Shown in pieces: positions 33,659-42,599 of a DNA stretch of 64,000 bases; positions within the stretch are counted from its first letter, which is position 1, and every line of letters begins with the position of its first letter. The notes below the pieces were generated by a model. The model was not told where the DNA came from, did not search any database, and saw only the letters and a list, made by a program, of their open reading frames with translations. The translations under genes and the position numbers were made by a program. Location of the stretch: contig NZ_LN812102.1 in the NCBI RefSeq assembly GCF_000942395.1, positions 93,358 through 157,357 on the forward strand. The letters run 5' to 3'. Source of the DNA: Risungbinella massiliensis (lineage in GTDB: Bacteria; Bacillota; Bacilli; Thermoactinomycetales; Thermoactinomycetaceae).

Positions 33659-34189
33659 TTATATCCAATTTTCTACTGTGATTGCATACAATACATGATC
33701 CTCCCATACTCCATTAATTTGAAGATATTTGGGAGAGAATCCTTCTTTTTGAAATCCTACTTTTTCTAATACTCGGTGGGAAGCAAGATTATGTGGCATT
33801 ACAGCTGCCTGTACACGATGAAGTTTTAAATTGTGAAAAGCATAATTGACCGCAAGGCGTACTGCCTCTGTCATATAGCCTCTTCCATGATACTCTTGAT
33901 CGAGATGATATCCGATGGTGCAGTTTTGCCAAGCCCCACGAGATACATTATCTAAGTTGACTCTACCGATTAGCTGTTCACTATCTTTCAAGAAGATCCC
34001 AAAACCATACGCTCGGTCCGCTTGCCAATTACGCTCTAAATTTTGAATCATCGTATAGTGTGCATCAAGCGTATTAGAAGACTCAGAGCGAATTGGCTGA
34101 AATGGACGTAGCATCTCACGATTTCTTAGTAGTAATTGATGAGAGGAAGTTGCGTCTTGTTTTGTTAGTTTGCGGATATATACGGACAT
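33659..34189 (-). CDS. GNAT acetyltransferase, RimJ/RimL-like
   Basis: A 176-residue GNAT enzyme of the acetyl-CoA-dependent RimJ group. It shows IGYHLDQEYHGRGYMTEAV with the pyrophosphate-binding loop, then LHRVQAAVMPHNLASHRVLE and KVGFQKEG. Substrate could be a ribosomal protein N-terminus or a small amine. It is monocistronic on the minus strand. Confidence 0.9.
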   Translation of the reverse strand: MSVYIRKLTKQDATSSHQLLLRNREMLRPFQPIRSESSNTLDAHYTMIQNLERNWQADRAYGFGIFLKDSEQLIGRVNLDNVSRGAWQNCTIGYHLDQEYHGRGYMTEAVRLAVNYAFHNLKLHRVQAAVMPHNLASHRVLEKVGFQKEGFSPKYLQINGVWEDHVLYAITVENWI

Positions 34190-34365
34190 GTGATCCCCCT
34201 ATTTCTAGTCTTTATCTATTATAGCGGAGAATACTCCCACTTATATACATATTCTAGTTAAGTGTGCCCTTCAAGACCTACTTTCTTGTTTTTCCACAGC
34301 TAGAGTAGTAACATGATAGCTACCAATTATTACAAATGTTGAATTAAAGAAAGGGTATATGGGCG

Positions 34366-35253
34366 ATGAAACTAAAAAAGAAGATAGAGATAGCAATGGA
34401 TTTGATGAGGGATCATCATGATATTTTTCAATGTCCGATTTGCAAAACAAAGATCCATATACTAGAACCTAGCAGCTTAATATGTTCGAATAATCATTGT
34501 TTTAATTTATCTAAACGGGGTTCTGTCCATTTTTTGCTTGACACGCCGCAATCTGATTACGACAAAACGATGTTAGAGTCCAGACAGATTATTTGCCAGA
34601 GAGGTTTTTTTTCCCCACTTATAGACAAGATGATTCAATTGATTCAAGAGGAATTGCCTATTAAATCAAAAGAGCTTCGTATGTTAGATCTCGGTACTGG
34701 GGAAGGGTCTCATTTAGCAGAGATTATGGAGCGTTTATCAAAAGAAAATACTACTAGAAATATTGGAGTAGGAATGGATATCTCCAAAGCAGGAATTGAT
34801 TTAGCAGCGAGAGAGTATCCTAGATTGATTTGGTGTGTAGGAGATCTAGCAAAAAGCCCTTTCCAATCAGATAGTTTTGATCTGATTCTAAATATTTTAT
34901 CCCCATCGAACTATGAAGAGTTTTTGCGCATCGTTCGTGACAATGGATGGCTACTAAAAGTGATTCCAACAAGCCAATATCTGAAAGAATTACGAGAGTT
35001 TTTCTTTAAAGGGAAAAAGAGTCAAGAGTACTCCAATGAGAAGGTACGAGAGCTTTTTACAGAGAATTTGAAGATAATTCGTCAAGAAAAAGTTGAGTAT
35101 CGTATGACGCTCTCCTCAGAAGATTGGCAGCACTTGATCCGGATGACTCCCTTATCTTGGGGAGCAAGTTCAGAAAAAATAGAAGAAGCATTTCAATTAG
35201 ATTCTCATCAAGTTACAATCGGTTTTGAAATATTGTTAGGGAAGCGCAAATAA
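34366..35253 (+). CDS. RlmA-like 23S rRNA (guanine-N1) methyltransferase
   Basis: A 295-residue SAM methyltransferase with an N-terminal zinc finger (FQCPICKTKIH ... LICSNNHCFNLS) and a Rossmann domain (LDLGTGEGSHLAEI; GVGMDISKAG; WCVGDLAKSPF). This layout is that of RlmA(I)/RlmA(II), which methylate G745 or G748 in the peptide tunnel. RlmA(II)/TlrB methylation contributes to tylosin resistance, so a macrolide link is conceivable. ATG 34366 is preceded by AAAGGGTATATGGGCG. Confidence 0.88.
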   Translation: MKLKKKIEIAMDLMRDHHDIFQCPICKTKIHILEPSSLICSNNHCFNLSKRGSVHFLLDTPQSDYDKTMLESRQIICQRGFFSPLIDKMIQLIQEELPIKSKELRMLDLGTGEGSHLAEIMERLSKENTTRNIGVGMDISKAGIDLAAREYPRLIWCVGDLAKSPFQSDSFDLILNILSPSNYEEFLRIVRDNGWLLKVIPTSQYLKELREFFFKGKKSQEYSNEKVRELFTENLKIIRQEKVEYRMTLSSEDWQHLIRMTPLSWGASSEKIEEAFQLDSHQVTIGFEILLGKRK

Positions 35254-35386
35254 AGAAAGTCAAAGAACCCCATTTTTCTAGTGGTTTTGATCAACAAAGC
35301 GATCTAGAAAAGATCCCAATTGGCTTTCATGGAGGAATTCGGACGAATCGAATTGATCGAATTGCTTCTGGGAATCAAAATAAATA

Positions 35387-35432
35387 AAACAAATAGAGGC
35401 TGCTGAACTATATGTCAGCAGCCTCTATTTTA
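35387..35432. terminator. Bidirectional terminator
   Basis: AATAGAGGCTGCTGA and TCAGCAGCCTCTATT form a 15-bp stem with A/T tracts on both sides. It serves the RlmA-like gene from the left and the beta-helix gene from the right. Confidence 0.85.
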
Positions 35433-36968
35433 GTGTATATAATCGATTTGGTTAGACTTATCAGACAAGTCTACGGTTTTGGAAACATATTTTTTCGTTC
35501 CCGTTTTCATCCACATATAGTTACGCAACAGGGTGGTATTCTGTAACTTGATATTGGAACCACTTCGAATGACATACATAGGGTTCAAATCCGTATACAC
35601 ATTTGCACGATTATCAACTAAACGAAGGGTTTGCAAATCTGTACCTGCAACACGAACAAAATCTTTGGTGAGGTATTCTACTTTGTTTTGTTCAGCGGTC
35701 ACTTTGCCTTTATATGAAGCAAAGATCAATGCAAAATGTTCTAGAGAGTTTCCTTCTAACGAGGATCGTTGGAAATGGTTACGCAGTAAAGTAACGTTGT
35801 TACCATAACTGATCGCTGCGAAGGTAACGGAATTACCTGTCATCGTATTATCTTTGATGGTAATTCGATTCCCACGACTGTTAAATCCATAGTTGAATCC
35901 GATTATGGTATTGTTATGGAACGTAATATCTTCTGCGGTAGAGTGTGTACCAAATCCGCTATTCCCAACAGCCAATGTATGCTTTGGTGGTCCATATGCT
36001 TTGGAATACTTTACGACACCAAAACGAGAAGGAGTATCACCAGAAAAATCGACGCCACGTCGAACACTTGCAAACGTGCTGTACGAAATCGTATTGTGAC
36101 GACCTCCATAATCTTGTACGCCATATCCTGAAGAAATGTCAGGTGTTGTTCCTAAGCTAAAAAAGCTTTTGGTCACATGACTATGTAACGTTTTGTCTAA
36201 CATAAGTCCAATCTTCTTCGAATTACGAATGATGATATCTTGGAACAGAGCATTCTCTGTGAAACCTACTTTTACCATGACGGTGGACATTGGCTGAGGA
36301 TGCTTAAACTCAATGTGTTCTATTTTTAGGTTTTTAGGAGTATAAGCGTTAACAGTTAATGTTTCTCCGCTTATATAATATGATTCCCGAGCAGAAAGGT
36401 CTAAGTATACATTATTTCCTTCTACTTTGGTTACTTTAGATAACTCTCCTTTTGTTAGATATCCTCGATTATCCCAATACCACAATTTACTAGACTTGAT
36501 ATGAAGTAAGTCTCCTATTTTGATTTTGGAGGCGTCTTTTACGGTAATGTAATTTTGATTTACACGGACCGTTTTGGTTACGGTAGTGGTTGCTTTTGGT
36601 TTGTTATCAAAGATAAAAGCGGATTGAGCGCTTTTTTGTACAATCGTTGCTTTTTTACCATCAGTGGTAGTAATAATGAGGTTCTTATTTGCTACTAAAG
36701 GCTGATCAATATAATAGGTAGCACCGCCTTTTAGTACTACTTTATCCCCTTTGTGAATTGCTTGTTGCAATGCTAGGGTATCTAGTTTGGAATCTTGTCC
36801 ATTTGCACCAAAAGATTCAGGCGTAGTGACAACTGAATTGTGAGTGGTGACTTTTATTGATCCAACATTATAAGAGCCTGACTGGTATGCAGCAAAGGAT
36901 GATGGTGCTACTAATCCCATCAGAATGGAAGCAGATAGTAAAGCAATCAAGGATCTATTCAATCTCAT
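35430..36968 (-). CDS. Secreted right-handed beta-helix (pectate-lyase-like) protein
   Basis: A 512-residue protein with a signal peptide (MRLNRSLIALLSASILMGLV, cleavage after SSFA). PESFGANGQDSKLDTLALQQ is the start of the pectate-lyase superfamily fold, and repeats such as NTIIGFNYGFN and NTMTGNSVTF follow. It probably binds or cleaves a polysaccharide outside the cell, but no catalytic set can be assigned. AAGGGGGA is 6 bases before ATG 36968, ruling out the longer open frame. Confidence 0.8.
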   Translation of the reverse strand: MRLNRSLIALLSASILMGLVAPSSFAAYQSGSYNVGSIKVTTHNSVVTTPESFGANGQDSKLDTLALQQAIHKGDKVVLKGGATYYIDQPLVANKNLIITTTDGKKATIVQKSAQSAFIFDNKPKATTTVTKTVRVNQNYITVKDASKIKIGDLLHIKSSKLWYWDNRGYLTKGELSKVTKVEGNNVYLDLSARESYYISGETLTVNAYTPKNLKIEHIEFKHPQPMSTVMVKVGFTENALFQDIIIRNSKKIGLMLDKTLHSHVTKSFFSLGTTPDISSGYGVQDYGGRHNTISYSTFASVRRGVDFSGDTPSRFGVVKYSKAYGPPKHTLAVGNSGFGTHSTAEDITFHNNTIIGFNYGFNSRGNRITIKDNTMTGNSVTFAAISYGNNVTLLRNHFQRSSLEGNSLEHFALIFASYKGKVTAEQNKVEYLTKDFVRVAGTDLQTLRLVDNRANVYTDLNPMYVIRSGSNIKLQNTTLLRNYMWMKTGTKKYVSKTVDLSDKSNQIDYIH

Positions 36969-37288
36969 TCTATTCCCCCTTATATTGGCATGACTATAAG
37001 TATAAACGGTCAATTCCCCCTTTTCTGTGTATATTTTTATACGATTTTGCTAATTCAAGATAAGAACTGAAGGTTTATGCAGTTGTTTTGGTGTTGATTC
37101 ATATATTTATCTAAATTTGACAACTAAATTTAGGGGAAATAGTACTGATAGAGGTTTATTAACATGATGTATGAGAAGTGAAATGTGCATCTATTTGGTA
37201 TGAAGGAAGAATATTTTCGAACTATATAAACATGATGGACTCTATTACTTGCTAATTTACGATACAACGAAAGAAGAGAGGGAAAATC
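36969..37288. other. Divergent intergenic region
   Basis: It contains TTGACA near 37115 and A/T-rich promoter-like sequence serving the beta-helix gene leftwards and the azoreductase rightwards. No gene or clear operator is recognised. Confidence 0.5.
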
Positions 37289-37933
37289 ATGGCACAAGTA
37301 TTAGTGATCAATTCCAATCCCAAAAAAGGCTCTGAATCAGTAAGTTTAACTATTGCCAATGAGTTTTTCTTTGCTTATCAAGATGAGGCACCCGATGATG
37401 AGATCATTATCTTAAATTTATACGATATGGATGTTCCAGAGATTGATCAGGTTGCATTTGCTGGATGGGGAAAGCTCCAAAAAGGGACTCCTTTCCAGGA
37501 ACTAACCAAGGAAGAGCAGAAAAAAATTGTCGCAATCAATCGCTCAACCGAACAGTTTGTCCAAGCGGACAAGTATGTGTTTATTACGCCGATGTGGAAC
37601 TTTGGTATGCCACCTAGAATGAAAGCTTATATCGATACCATCTGTATAGCAGGTAAGACGTTCCGTTATACAAGTGATGGTGGATCGGAAGGTTTGCTGA
37701 CGGATCGTAAAGCAGTACATATTCAAGCTCGTGGTGGTATTTATTCAGAGGGGCCGATGCAAGAATGGGAATTTGGTGATCGGTATATGAGGGCGATTTT
37801 TGCGTTTATGGGAATTAAAGAGGTTTATTCGGTGATTGCAGAAGGAGTAGCTCATCCCAATAAAGCGGAAAGTGCCAAGAACGCTGCGTATAAGCAAGCA
37901 GAGTTGGTTGCTCAGCAATTTGCACGCCCTTAG
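37289..37933 (+). CDS. azoR: FMN-dependent NADH:azo/quinone oxidoreductase
   Basis: A 214-residue flavodoxin-fold enzyme of the AzoR family. It binds FMN through NSNPKKGSESVSLTI and the TPMWNFGMPPRMKAYID loop; IQARGGIYSEG is a further family signature. It reduces azo dyes and quinones by two-electron transfer. GAGAGGG precedes the ATG. In Bacillus such genes respond to quinone stress, but no known operator is visible here. Confidence 0.93.
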   Translation: MAQVLVINSNPKKGSESVSLTIANEFFFAYQDEAPDDEIIILNLYDMDVPEIDQVAFAGWGKLQKGTPFQELTKEEQKKIVAINRSTEQFVQADKYVFITPMWNFGMPPRMKAYIDTICIAGKTFRYTSDGGSEGLLTDRKAVHIQARGGIYSEGPMQEWEFGDRYMRAIFAFMGIKEVYSVIAEGVAHPNKAESAKNAAYKQAELVAQQFARP

Positions 37934-38019
37934 GGAAGATAGTTCGTGTCTTGTTCGAATTCATTTGATCGAATGTAGCCGATCACTCTGAAGTTAACGA
38001 TGTGTAGTTTTATCAAAAA

Positions 38020-38060
38020 ATAAACCTCCTTATTTAAATAAGGAGGTTTATTTTTTGGTG
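38020..38060. terminator. Terminator behind azoR
   Basis: AAATAAACCTCCTTATTTAAATAAGGAGGTTTATTT is a perfect inverted repeat of about 36 bp with T-runs, able to act in both directions. Confidence 0.82.
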
Positions 38061-38206
38061 ATATAGGAAATGAAACTAGCTGGACATAAAAAAGGGGATT
38101 CATTGTCTTATAACGAAGAAGCAAAAACGGTTTTTTCTCTACCATTTAAGAAAATAGTACGTTAATCAGTTACTAAGTTTATATTGAATACTGGAGGTTA
38201 AAGGGT

Positions 38207-38590
38207 TTGAAAAAAACAGGAATTCTAAACAGTTTGATCTCTCAACATATTGCGAGTATGGGACAAGGAGATTATCTTATAATTTGTGATTGTGGGTTCC
38301 CGATCCCAGCAGGAGTGCCGAAAGTCGTTCTATTACTTCGCCTTGGCTCCCCTGGTCTGTTAGAGACGGTAGAGGTGGTATCAGAAGAGCTAGAAGTAGA
38401 AACGATAGCCTACGCAATCGATACAGAACGGCACTGTTTGGATTTGATGGAAGAAGTACAACGTTTATTTCCGCAAGCTGGAATCAAACGACTCTCACAT
38501 ATAGAATTAAAAGAGTATGCTAAACAAGCAAAAGCAGTTATTCGAACCGGGGAAAGTACTCCTTATGCAAATAGTAAAAATATTTTATAA
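38207..38590 (+). CDS. RbsD/FucU-family protein lacking the catalytic His
   Basis: A 127-residue homologue of D-ribose pyranase RbsD (131 residues in B. subtilis), aligning without gaps at the N-terminus (GILNS at residues 5-9). Conserved parts are CGFPIPAG, LSHIELKEYAKQAKAVIRTGE and TPYAN. The catalytic His20 of RbsD is Gln20 here (SMGQGD). The C-terminus after TPYAN differs. No ribose transport genes are nearby. Mutarotase activity is therefore doubtful. GGAGG 11 bases upstream supports TTG 38207. Confidence 0.85.
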   Translation: MKKTGILNSLISQHIASMGQGDYLIICDCGFPIPAGVPKVVLLLRLGSPGLLETVEVVSEELEVETIAYAIDTERHCLDLMEEVQRLFPQAGIKRLSHIELKEYAKQAKAVIRTGESTPYANSKNIL

Positions 38591-38702
38591 TTTTCGTAAA
38601 TGTTCGTTAATAGGAAAAAAGAAGCCCGCTATGTAAGCGGGGGCCTTTGATACTTAATATAACGAACATTTAAATTTGTCATCGATTATAGAACTTTAGT
38701 AA

Positions 38703-38900
38703 ATAACACCCGAATACAAAATTGCTAATGCCCTTTTAACGAAACTTCGCAAAGCTGGCTTCACTGATGCATTTGTAAAAGTAAAAAAACAGAAGTTATC
38801 ATATATAGTACAAGTAGGAGCATTCGGAAACAAAACAAATGCAACAGCGTTAGTACAACAACTGAAAAATGCCGGATTCTCGAATGCCAGAATCATCTAG
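38703..38900 (+). pseudogene. 3' relic of a SPOR-domain protein
   Basis: Sixty-five codons in frame end in YIVQVGAFGNKTNATALVQQ and LKNAGFSNARII before TAG 38898. This is a full SPOR peptidoglycan-binding repeat. The preceding NALLTKLRKAGFTDAFVKV is the end of another. Stops lie directly before it and no start codon exists, so only the C-terminal part of a cell-wall hydrolase gene survives. The hairpin GCCCGC...GCGGG at 38623-38645 precedes it. Confidence 0.75.
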
Positions 38901-38956
38901 CAGTTACAGGAGTGAAACGTGTATCGTTTTACTCCTGTTTTATTTAATCTTGAAGA

Positions 38957-40111
38957 TTATATCTCTTTGACTTTTAGTACACCACTATTTACCCAAAGAA
39001 GGATGGAAAGAATATAACATACCGAGGTGAACAGGCAAACTGATTGAAATCCATAATTGGTATAAAGAATACCAGCTAGATAGGAGCCTAGTGTTGTTGC
39101 TCCATACATAACTGAATTACTTAGAGCAGCGATTGTACCGCGCGCTGTAGTAGAAAGTTCTTGTAACAGTGCCATCATAACAGGAAAGATGATTCCAGAA
39201 AGCAAAAAGATTGCGAAATATGCAGCCTTCACATAGTGAACAGATGGTGAGTATGAAATAAAAAAATAGATCAAAATCATCAGAGTAATCCCCAAAGATA
39301 GAGATACTTTTCTACCTATTTTTTTCACTGCTCTACTACCTGAAAAACTTCCAATTAAATTACCGAGCCCTATAAAGACTAAAACAGCACCAATTTGCTC
39401 TACACTCAGCATAAATTGGTCAGCGAGCCAAGTCCCTAAAAAAGCAAATGTTGCGAAATTCCCAGTTTGAAAAACAAAGTATGCTAGAAATAATTTCTGT
39501 GATGCGCTTTCTTTTAGAATCTCACTATAACGGGTGAGTATCGAAGGTTGTTTCCCCTTAGAGACAGGAGGGATGTCAGGAACGAATACATAGATAGGTA
39601 TTACGAGCACTAGAGAAAGGGTCCCGATCAAAAAGAACGGCATTGACCAAGAAACAAGAGCTAGGTATGTACCAACGGGAACTCCTAATGTCTGTGAAAC
39701 GGCTAGTCCTGCTGTAGCAATCCCCATTGATTTCAGTACTTTAGACGGAGGAACGATAGCAGGGATCGTTGCCCAAACTTGAGGTGTAACAAAAGCAGCA
39801 AAAATCCCCGCTAATGTTCGATAAATAATCATGGACCAAAATCCTGTAGCAACACCGCATAGAATAGTGGAAAATCCAAAACCTATCATACCGTAAATCA
39901 TTACATTCTTCCGATTGAGACCATCGGAAAGAGGACCAGCAATAAGAGCAAAAAGTGCATAGCCAAGTGCGTAAGCACCAATCATCCAACCAGAAATTTC
40001 GGTGTTCACTCCAAATTTTTCTCGCAATGTAGGTAACAAAGGGGAGATTAAAAATGTATCTGTCCCAATGAAAAACATGATCAAAAAGAACAAGCATAGT
40101 ATTTTTTTCAT
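38957..40111 (-). CDS. MFS transporter, 12-TM DHA1 family (AraJ-like)
   Basis: A 384-residue membrane protein with about 12 TM helices. TDTFLISPLLPTLREKFGV is the DHA1 entry motif and AGPLSDGLNRKNVM is motif A. It is probably a proton-driven exporter of drugs or sugars. GAAGGT 8 bases before ATG 40111 favours that start over the upstream ATG. It lies 80 bp behind an ArsR regulator on the same strand, which suggests joint control. Confidence 0.9.
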   Translation of the reverse strand: MKKILCLFFLIMFFIGTDTFLISPLLPTLREKFGVNTEISGWMIGAYALGYALFALIAGPLSDGLNRKNVMIYGMIGFGFSTILCGVATGFWSMIIYRTLAGIFAAFVTPQVWATIPAIVPPSKVLKSMGIATAGLAVSQTLGVPVGTYLALVSWSMPFFLIGTLSLVLVIPIYVFVPDIPPVSKGKQPSILTRYSEILKESASQKLFLAYFVFQTGNFATFAFLGTWLADQFMLSVEQIGAVLVFIGLGNLIGSFSGSRAVKKIGRKVSLSLGITLMILIYFFISYSPSVHYVKAAYFAIFLLSGIIFPVMMALLQELSTTARGTIAALSNSVMYGATTLGSYLAGILYTNYGFQSVCLFTSVCYILSILLWVNSGVLKVKEI

Positions 40112-40191
40112 AATAAAGACCTTCTTTTTCACTTTGTATTGTAGTTGTATGATTATTGAACTACTGGCTAAGAAAAAAGGTTCCAGATTAA

Positions 40192-40482
40192 TTACAATGT
40201 TTCTAGGAACCCTGGCAAGTAATTTTGAAATGTAACTTTGTCTAGCTTAGTATACTTGGTCTGTGCCTCCTTTCGGACTATAATCAACCCTGCCTCACGT
40301 AAAGTCCGGAAATGATAAGAAGCGTTGGACTTTGAAACAGAACAGATCTCGCCAACCTCCCCGCATGCCATCTCTTTGTTGGCATTGTAGAGTGTGCGAA
40401 TAATTTCAATACGTGTAGGGTCAGATAGAGCTTTAAAAATCTTAACTCGGTGGTCATCACTCAATTTAAGTTCAATAGTCAT
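40192..40482 (-). CDS. ArsR-family transcriptional regulator
   Basis: A 96-residue winged HTH protein: HRVKIFKALSDPTRIEIIRTLY, then SVSKSNASYHFRTLREAGLI as recognition helix. The metal-binding ELCVC motif of true ArsR is absent (MACGEVGEICSVS has scattered Cys). It precedes the DHA1 exporter and probably represses it. The assigned start ATG 40482 lacks a strong ribosome binding site. Confidence 0.85.
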   Translation of the reverse strand: MTIELKLSDDHRVKIFKALSDPTRIEIIRTLYNANKEMACGEVGEICSVSKSNASYHFRTLREAGLIIVRKEAQTKYTKLDKVTFQNYLPGFLETL

Positions 40483-40523
40483 AAAACTAAAATACAATGA
40501 TTTTGAATAAAAGGCAAGCATAA

Positions 40524-40573
40524 ATAACAGAAACCTCTCATCTAGGAATTCCTAGATGAGAGGTTTCTGTTAT
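40524..40573. terminator. 50-bp perfect palindrome between convergent/tandem genes
   Basis: The bases 40524-40573 read the same on both strands without any spacer, centred on GAATTC. It follows the first CysC-like gene stop region (overlapping its last codons) on the minus strand and ends in an A/T tract, so a terminator is likely. The zero-length loop is unusual. Confidence 0.7.
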
Positions 40574-41112
40574 ATTTGACCGGTTCCAATCAGATTTTGG
40601 TCCTCTACACCGATATAACCATGAGTCATGAGATAATCGACCACCTTTTGAGCAGCTGCTTCAGGGGGGCATTGATTCGTCTCGATCATAATTTCAGGAG
40701 ATACTGGATCTTCATAGTAGTAAATCGTATCAGCATGTCTTGTATATTTGGCTTTGTCATCTCTGTCTAGTCGAACATCTTGGGGACACTTCAGATAGAC
40801 TTCTACAAAATCTTTTAACTCTGCCCGTGAATTGGCACGAACATCCTCGAATCTTCCAACAGACGCGATCAACACCACTACATTGCGTTTTAGTAATAGT
40901 TTCGCGATGTAGGTAAGATTGGTGCATTTTTGAAACTGTCTTGTTTTCCAATCTGGACTTAAATCTTTCGTAAGAGTACGTGGCACTTCATCGCTGTCAA
41001 GTAATTCTACATCGGTGCCCAATTTCTCTAACTCTCTTTTCACTAACTTGCTGGTGGTAGATTTTCCTGCATTCGGTAAACCAGTGAACCAAACAACGAC
41101 CCCTTTTTGCAT
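40570..41112 (-). CDS. CysC-like (APS kinase-related) kinase, copy A
   Basis: A 180-residue P-loop kinase resembling adenylylsulfate kinase. It has Walker A GLPNAGKSTTS, VELLDSDEVPRTL in place of the usual LDGDNVR, and LIASVGRFEDVRANSR near the APS-binding part. The altered Asp-Gly-Asp-Asn motif and absence of sulfate-assimilation genes make true APS kinase activity uncertain. AGGAGG precedes ATG 41112. It follows copy B after 23 bases. Confidence 0.8.
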   Translation of the reverse strand: MQKGVVVWFTGLPNAGKSTTSKLVKRELEKLGTDVELLDSDEVPRTLTKDLSPDWKTRQFQKCTNLTYIAKLLLKRNVVVLIASVGRFEDVRANSRAELKDFVEVYLKCPQDVRLDRDDKAKYTRHADTIYYYEDPVSPEIMIETNQCPPEAAAQKVVDYLMTHGYIGVEDQNLIGTGQI

Positions 41113-41135
41113 CTTCTGTCCTCCTAGTACATCCT

Positions 41136-41639
41136 TTAAATAAATTGTTTCTTTTTCATTTCTCGTAAGATCATACGAATACTCTCACCAGGAGTTACCT
41201 GATCTGTTTGAATGGTGAGTTCAGGTTCGGATGGCTCTTCGTAAAAATGGAAGTACTCTTTGTTCTTTTCATATTTGGAATCTACATCTCGTTCTAAACG
41301 AGTTGTTAGTGGGCAGTCTAGATAGATTTCCATAAAGTTTGGTACCTGTTGGCGAAGGAGATTTCTCCACTTTTGAAAACGGCCAACAGAAGCGATTAAC
41401 ACGATCGTTTCGTATTGAGTCAATAAACTTGATAAAAATACTAAATTTTCATGTTTATACTCTTGTCTTTGTTCCCAAGTATCAGCTTGAGGTTTGATGA
41501 TCGAAACAGGGAGTGTGTCACTATCTAAACGTACTACCTGATGTCCTAATTCTTGTAATTGGTCTGTTAGCATCCTGGTTAAGGTGGTTTTTCCAGCTTT
41601 GGAATGACCCGTAAACCAGAGAACTGCTCGTTTGCTCAA
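41136..41639 (-). CDS. CysC-like (APS kinase-related) kinase, copy B
   Basis: A 167-residue paralogue of the next gene, with Walker A GHSKAGKTTLT, VVRLDSDTLPVSI and VLIASVGRFQKWRN. The two proteins share organisation throughout but are well diverged, indicating an old tandem duplication. AGGAGG 7 bases upstream supports TTG 41639. The substrate is unknown. Confidence 0.8.
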   Translation of the reverse strand: MSKRAVLWFTGHSKAGKTTLTRMLTDQLQELGHQVVRLDSDTLPVSIIKPQADTWEQRQEYKHENLVFLSSLLTQYETIVLIASVGRFQKWRNLLRQQVPNFMEIYLDCPLTTRLERDVDSKYEKNKEYFHFYEEPSEPELTIQTDQVTPGESIRMILREMKKKQFI

Positions 41640-41735
41640 TCCTGTTCCTCCTAGAATTCTAATCTGAAGTTCATAAATAGAACTCTATCTTCTCACACTT
41701 CCGATTTTCGTTCATCTTATTTTTCTGTAAACATA

Positions 41736-41785
41736 AAAGAAGCTGACTTCTCTTGTTTAATAATAAGATAGTCGGCTTCTATGTT
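41736..41785 (-). terminator. Terminator of the ABC exporter operon
   Basis: On the minus strand AGAAGCCGACTATC and the imperfect partner GAAGTCAGCTTCT are followed by TTTT. It separates the ABC genes from the CysC-like pair. Confidence 0.65.
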
Positions 41786-41789
41786 CTAA

Positions 41790-42599
41790 TTACAAAGGCA
41801 AATCTTTTCTTTGAAAAATCGCTATGGTCAGAAAGTATCCGATTATCCCTAAGCTAAATAATATGAGAGAGGCAGAGTAGAGCTCGACATCACCAGTTAT
41901 GATCTCAGTTGGTTGGAATAAAGTAAAAATAGATCCATAGCGCAAATCTTCCCACTGTTGGTTTACTTTCCCGATCATGTCAAGAATATAAAAGATCAAT
42001 GTCAAACCACCTGCCCAAGCAAGAACTCGATGTCCATTTAAAAAGAGGGCAGAGAAGAAAAAGCTATAGCCACCAATCGCAAAGAACAAGAGAAATCCTA
42101 GTAGGTTCAACTGAAAGAGCGACTTCCAATCCAGTTCCACATTGTTTAAGTAGGATCCTACATAAGGAAATAGGAAATTACAGACCATGATCACTAAGAG
42201 TCCTGTAAAAAAGACAGAGATCATGGTAAAGGTGATTTGTTTGCGATTGACTGGTATTGATAGCAGGTAAGCCATGCTTCCTTGTTCGACAAAATGACTA
42301 AGAAGCTGATTCGCCATCGAGACAGTAAATAAGGATAAGAGAACTAAGAATATCAAGCTATAATACTGTACTGAAAAAAGATCCAGAACAGACGAGATCG
42401 CAAACCCTTTATCCAAACCAAAAGCTGCTAACATACCGTCTGGAAGGGTTTCAAAGATATCCATTTTCGCTTTCATCGCTTCTTCTATAGAGGGATATAA
42501 AAATGTCTCCATAAGTAGGAAGGTAGAAGAACCTAAAGCAAATCCAAGTATTTTTTTACTTTGCTGCTTTAGCATTGCTCGGTATAAAGCGAAGTTCAT
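41790..42599 (-). CDS. ABC-2 type exporter permease
   Basis: A 269-residue membrane protein with six TM segments: an N-terminal helix LGFALGSSTFLLMETFLYP, then a large outside loop and five more. It overlaps the start of its ATPase partner's stop by 4 bases, so the two form a pair. Fits ABC-2 permeases that export drugs or peptides. The substrate is unknown. Confidence 0.85.
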   Translation of the reverse strand: MNFALYRAMLKQQSKKILGFALGSSTFLLMETFLYPSIEEAMKAKMDIFETLPDGMLAAFGLDKGFAISSVLDLFSVQYYSLIFLVLLSLFTVSMANQLLSHFVEQGSMAYLLSIPVNRKQITFTMISVFFTGLLVIMVCNFLFPYVGSYLNNVELDWKSLFQLNLLGFLLFFAIGGYSFFFSALFLNGHRVLAWAGGLTLIFYILDMIGKVNQQWEDLRYGSIFTLFQPTEIITGDVELYSASLILFSLGIIGYFLTIAIFQRKDLPL

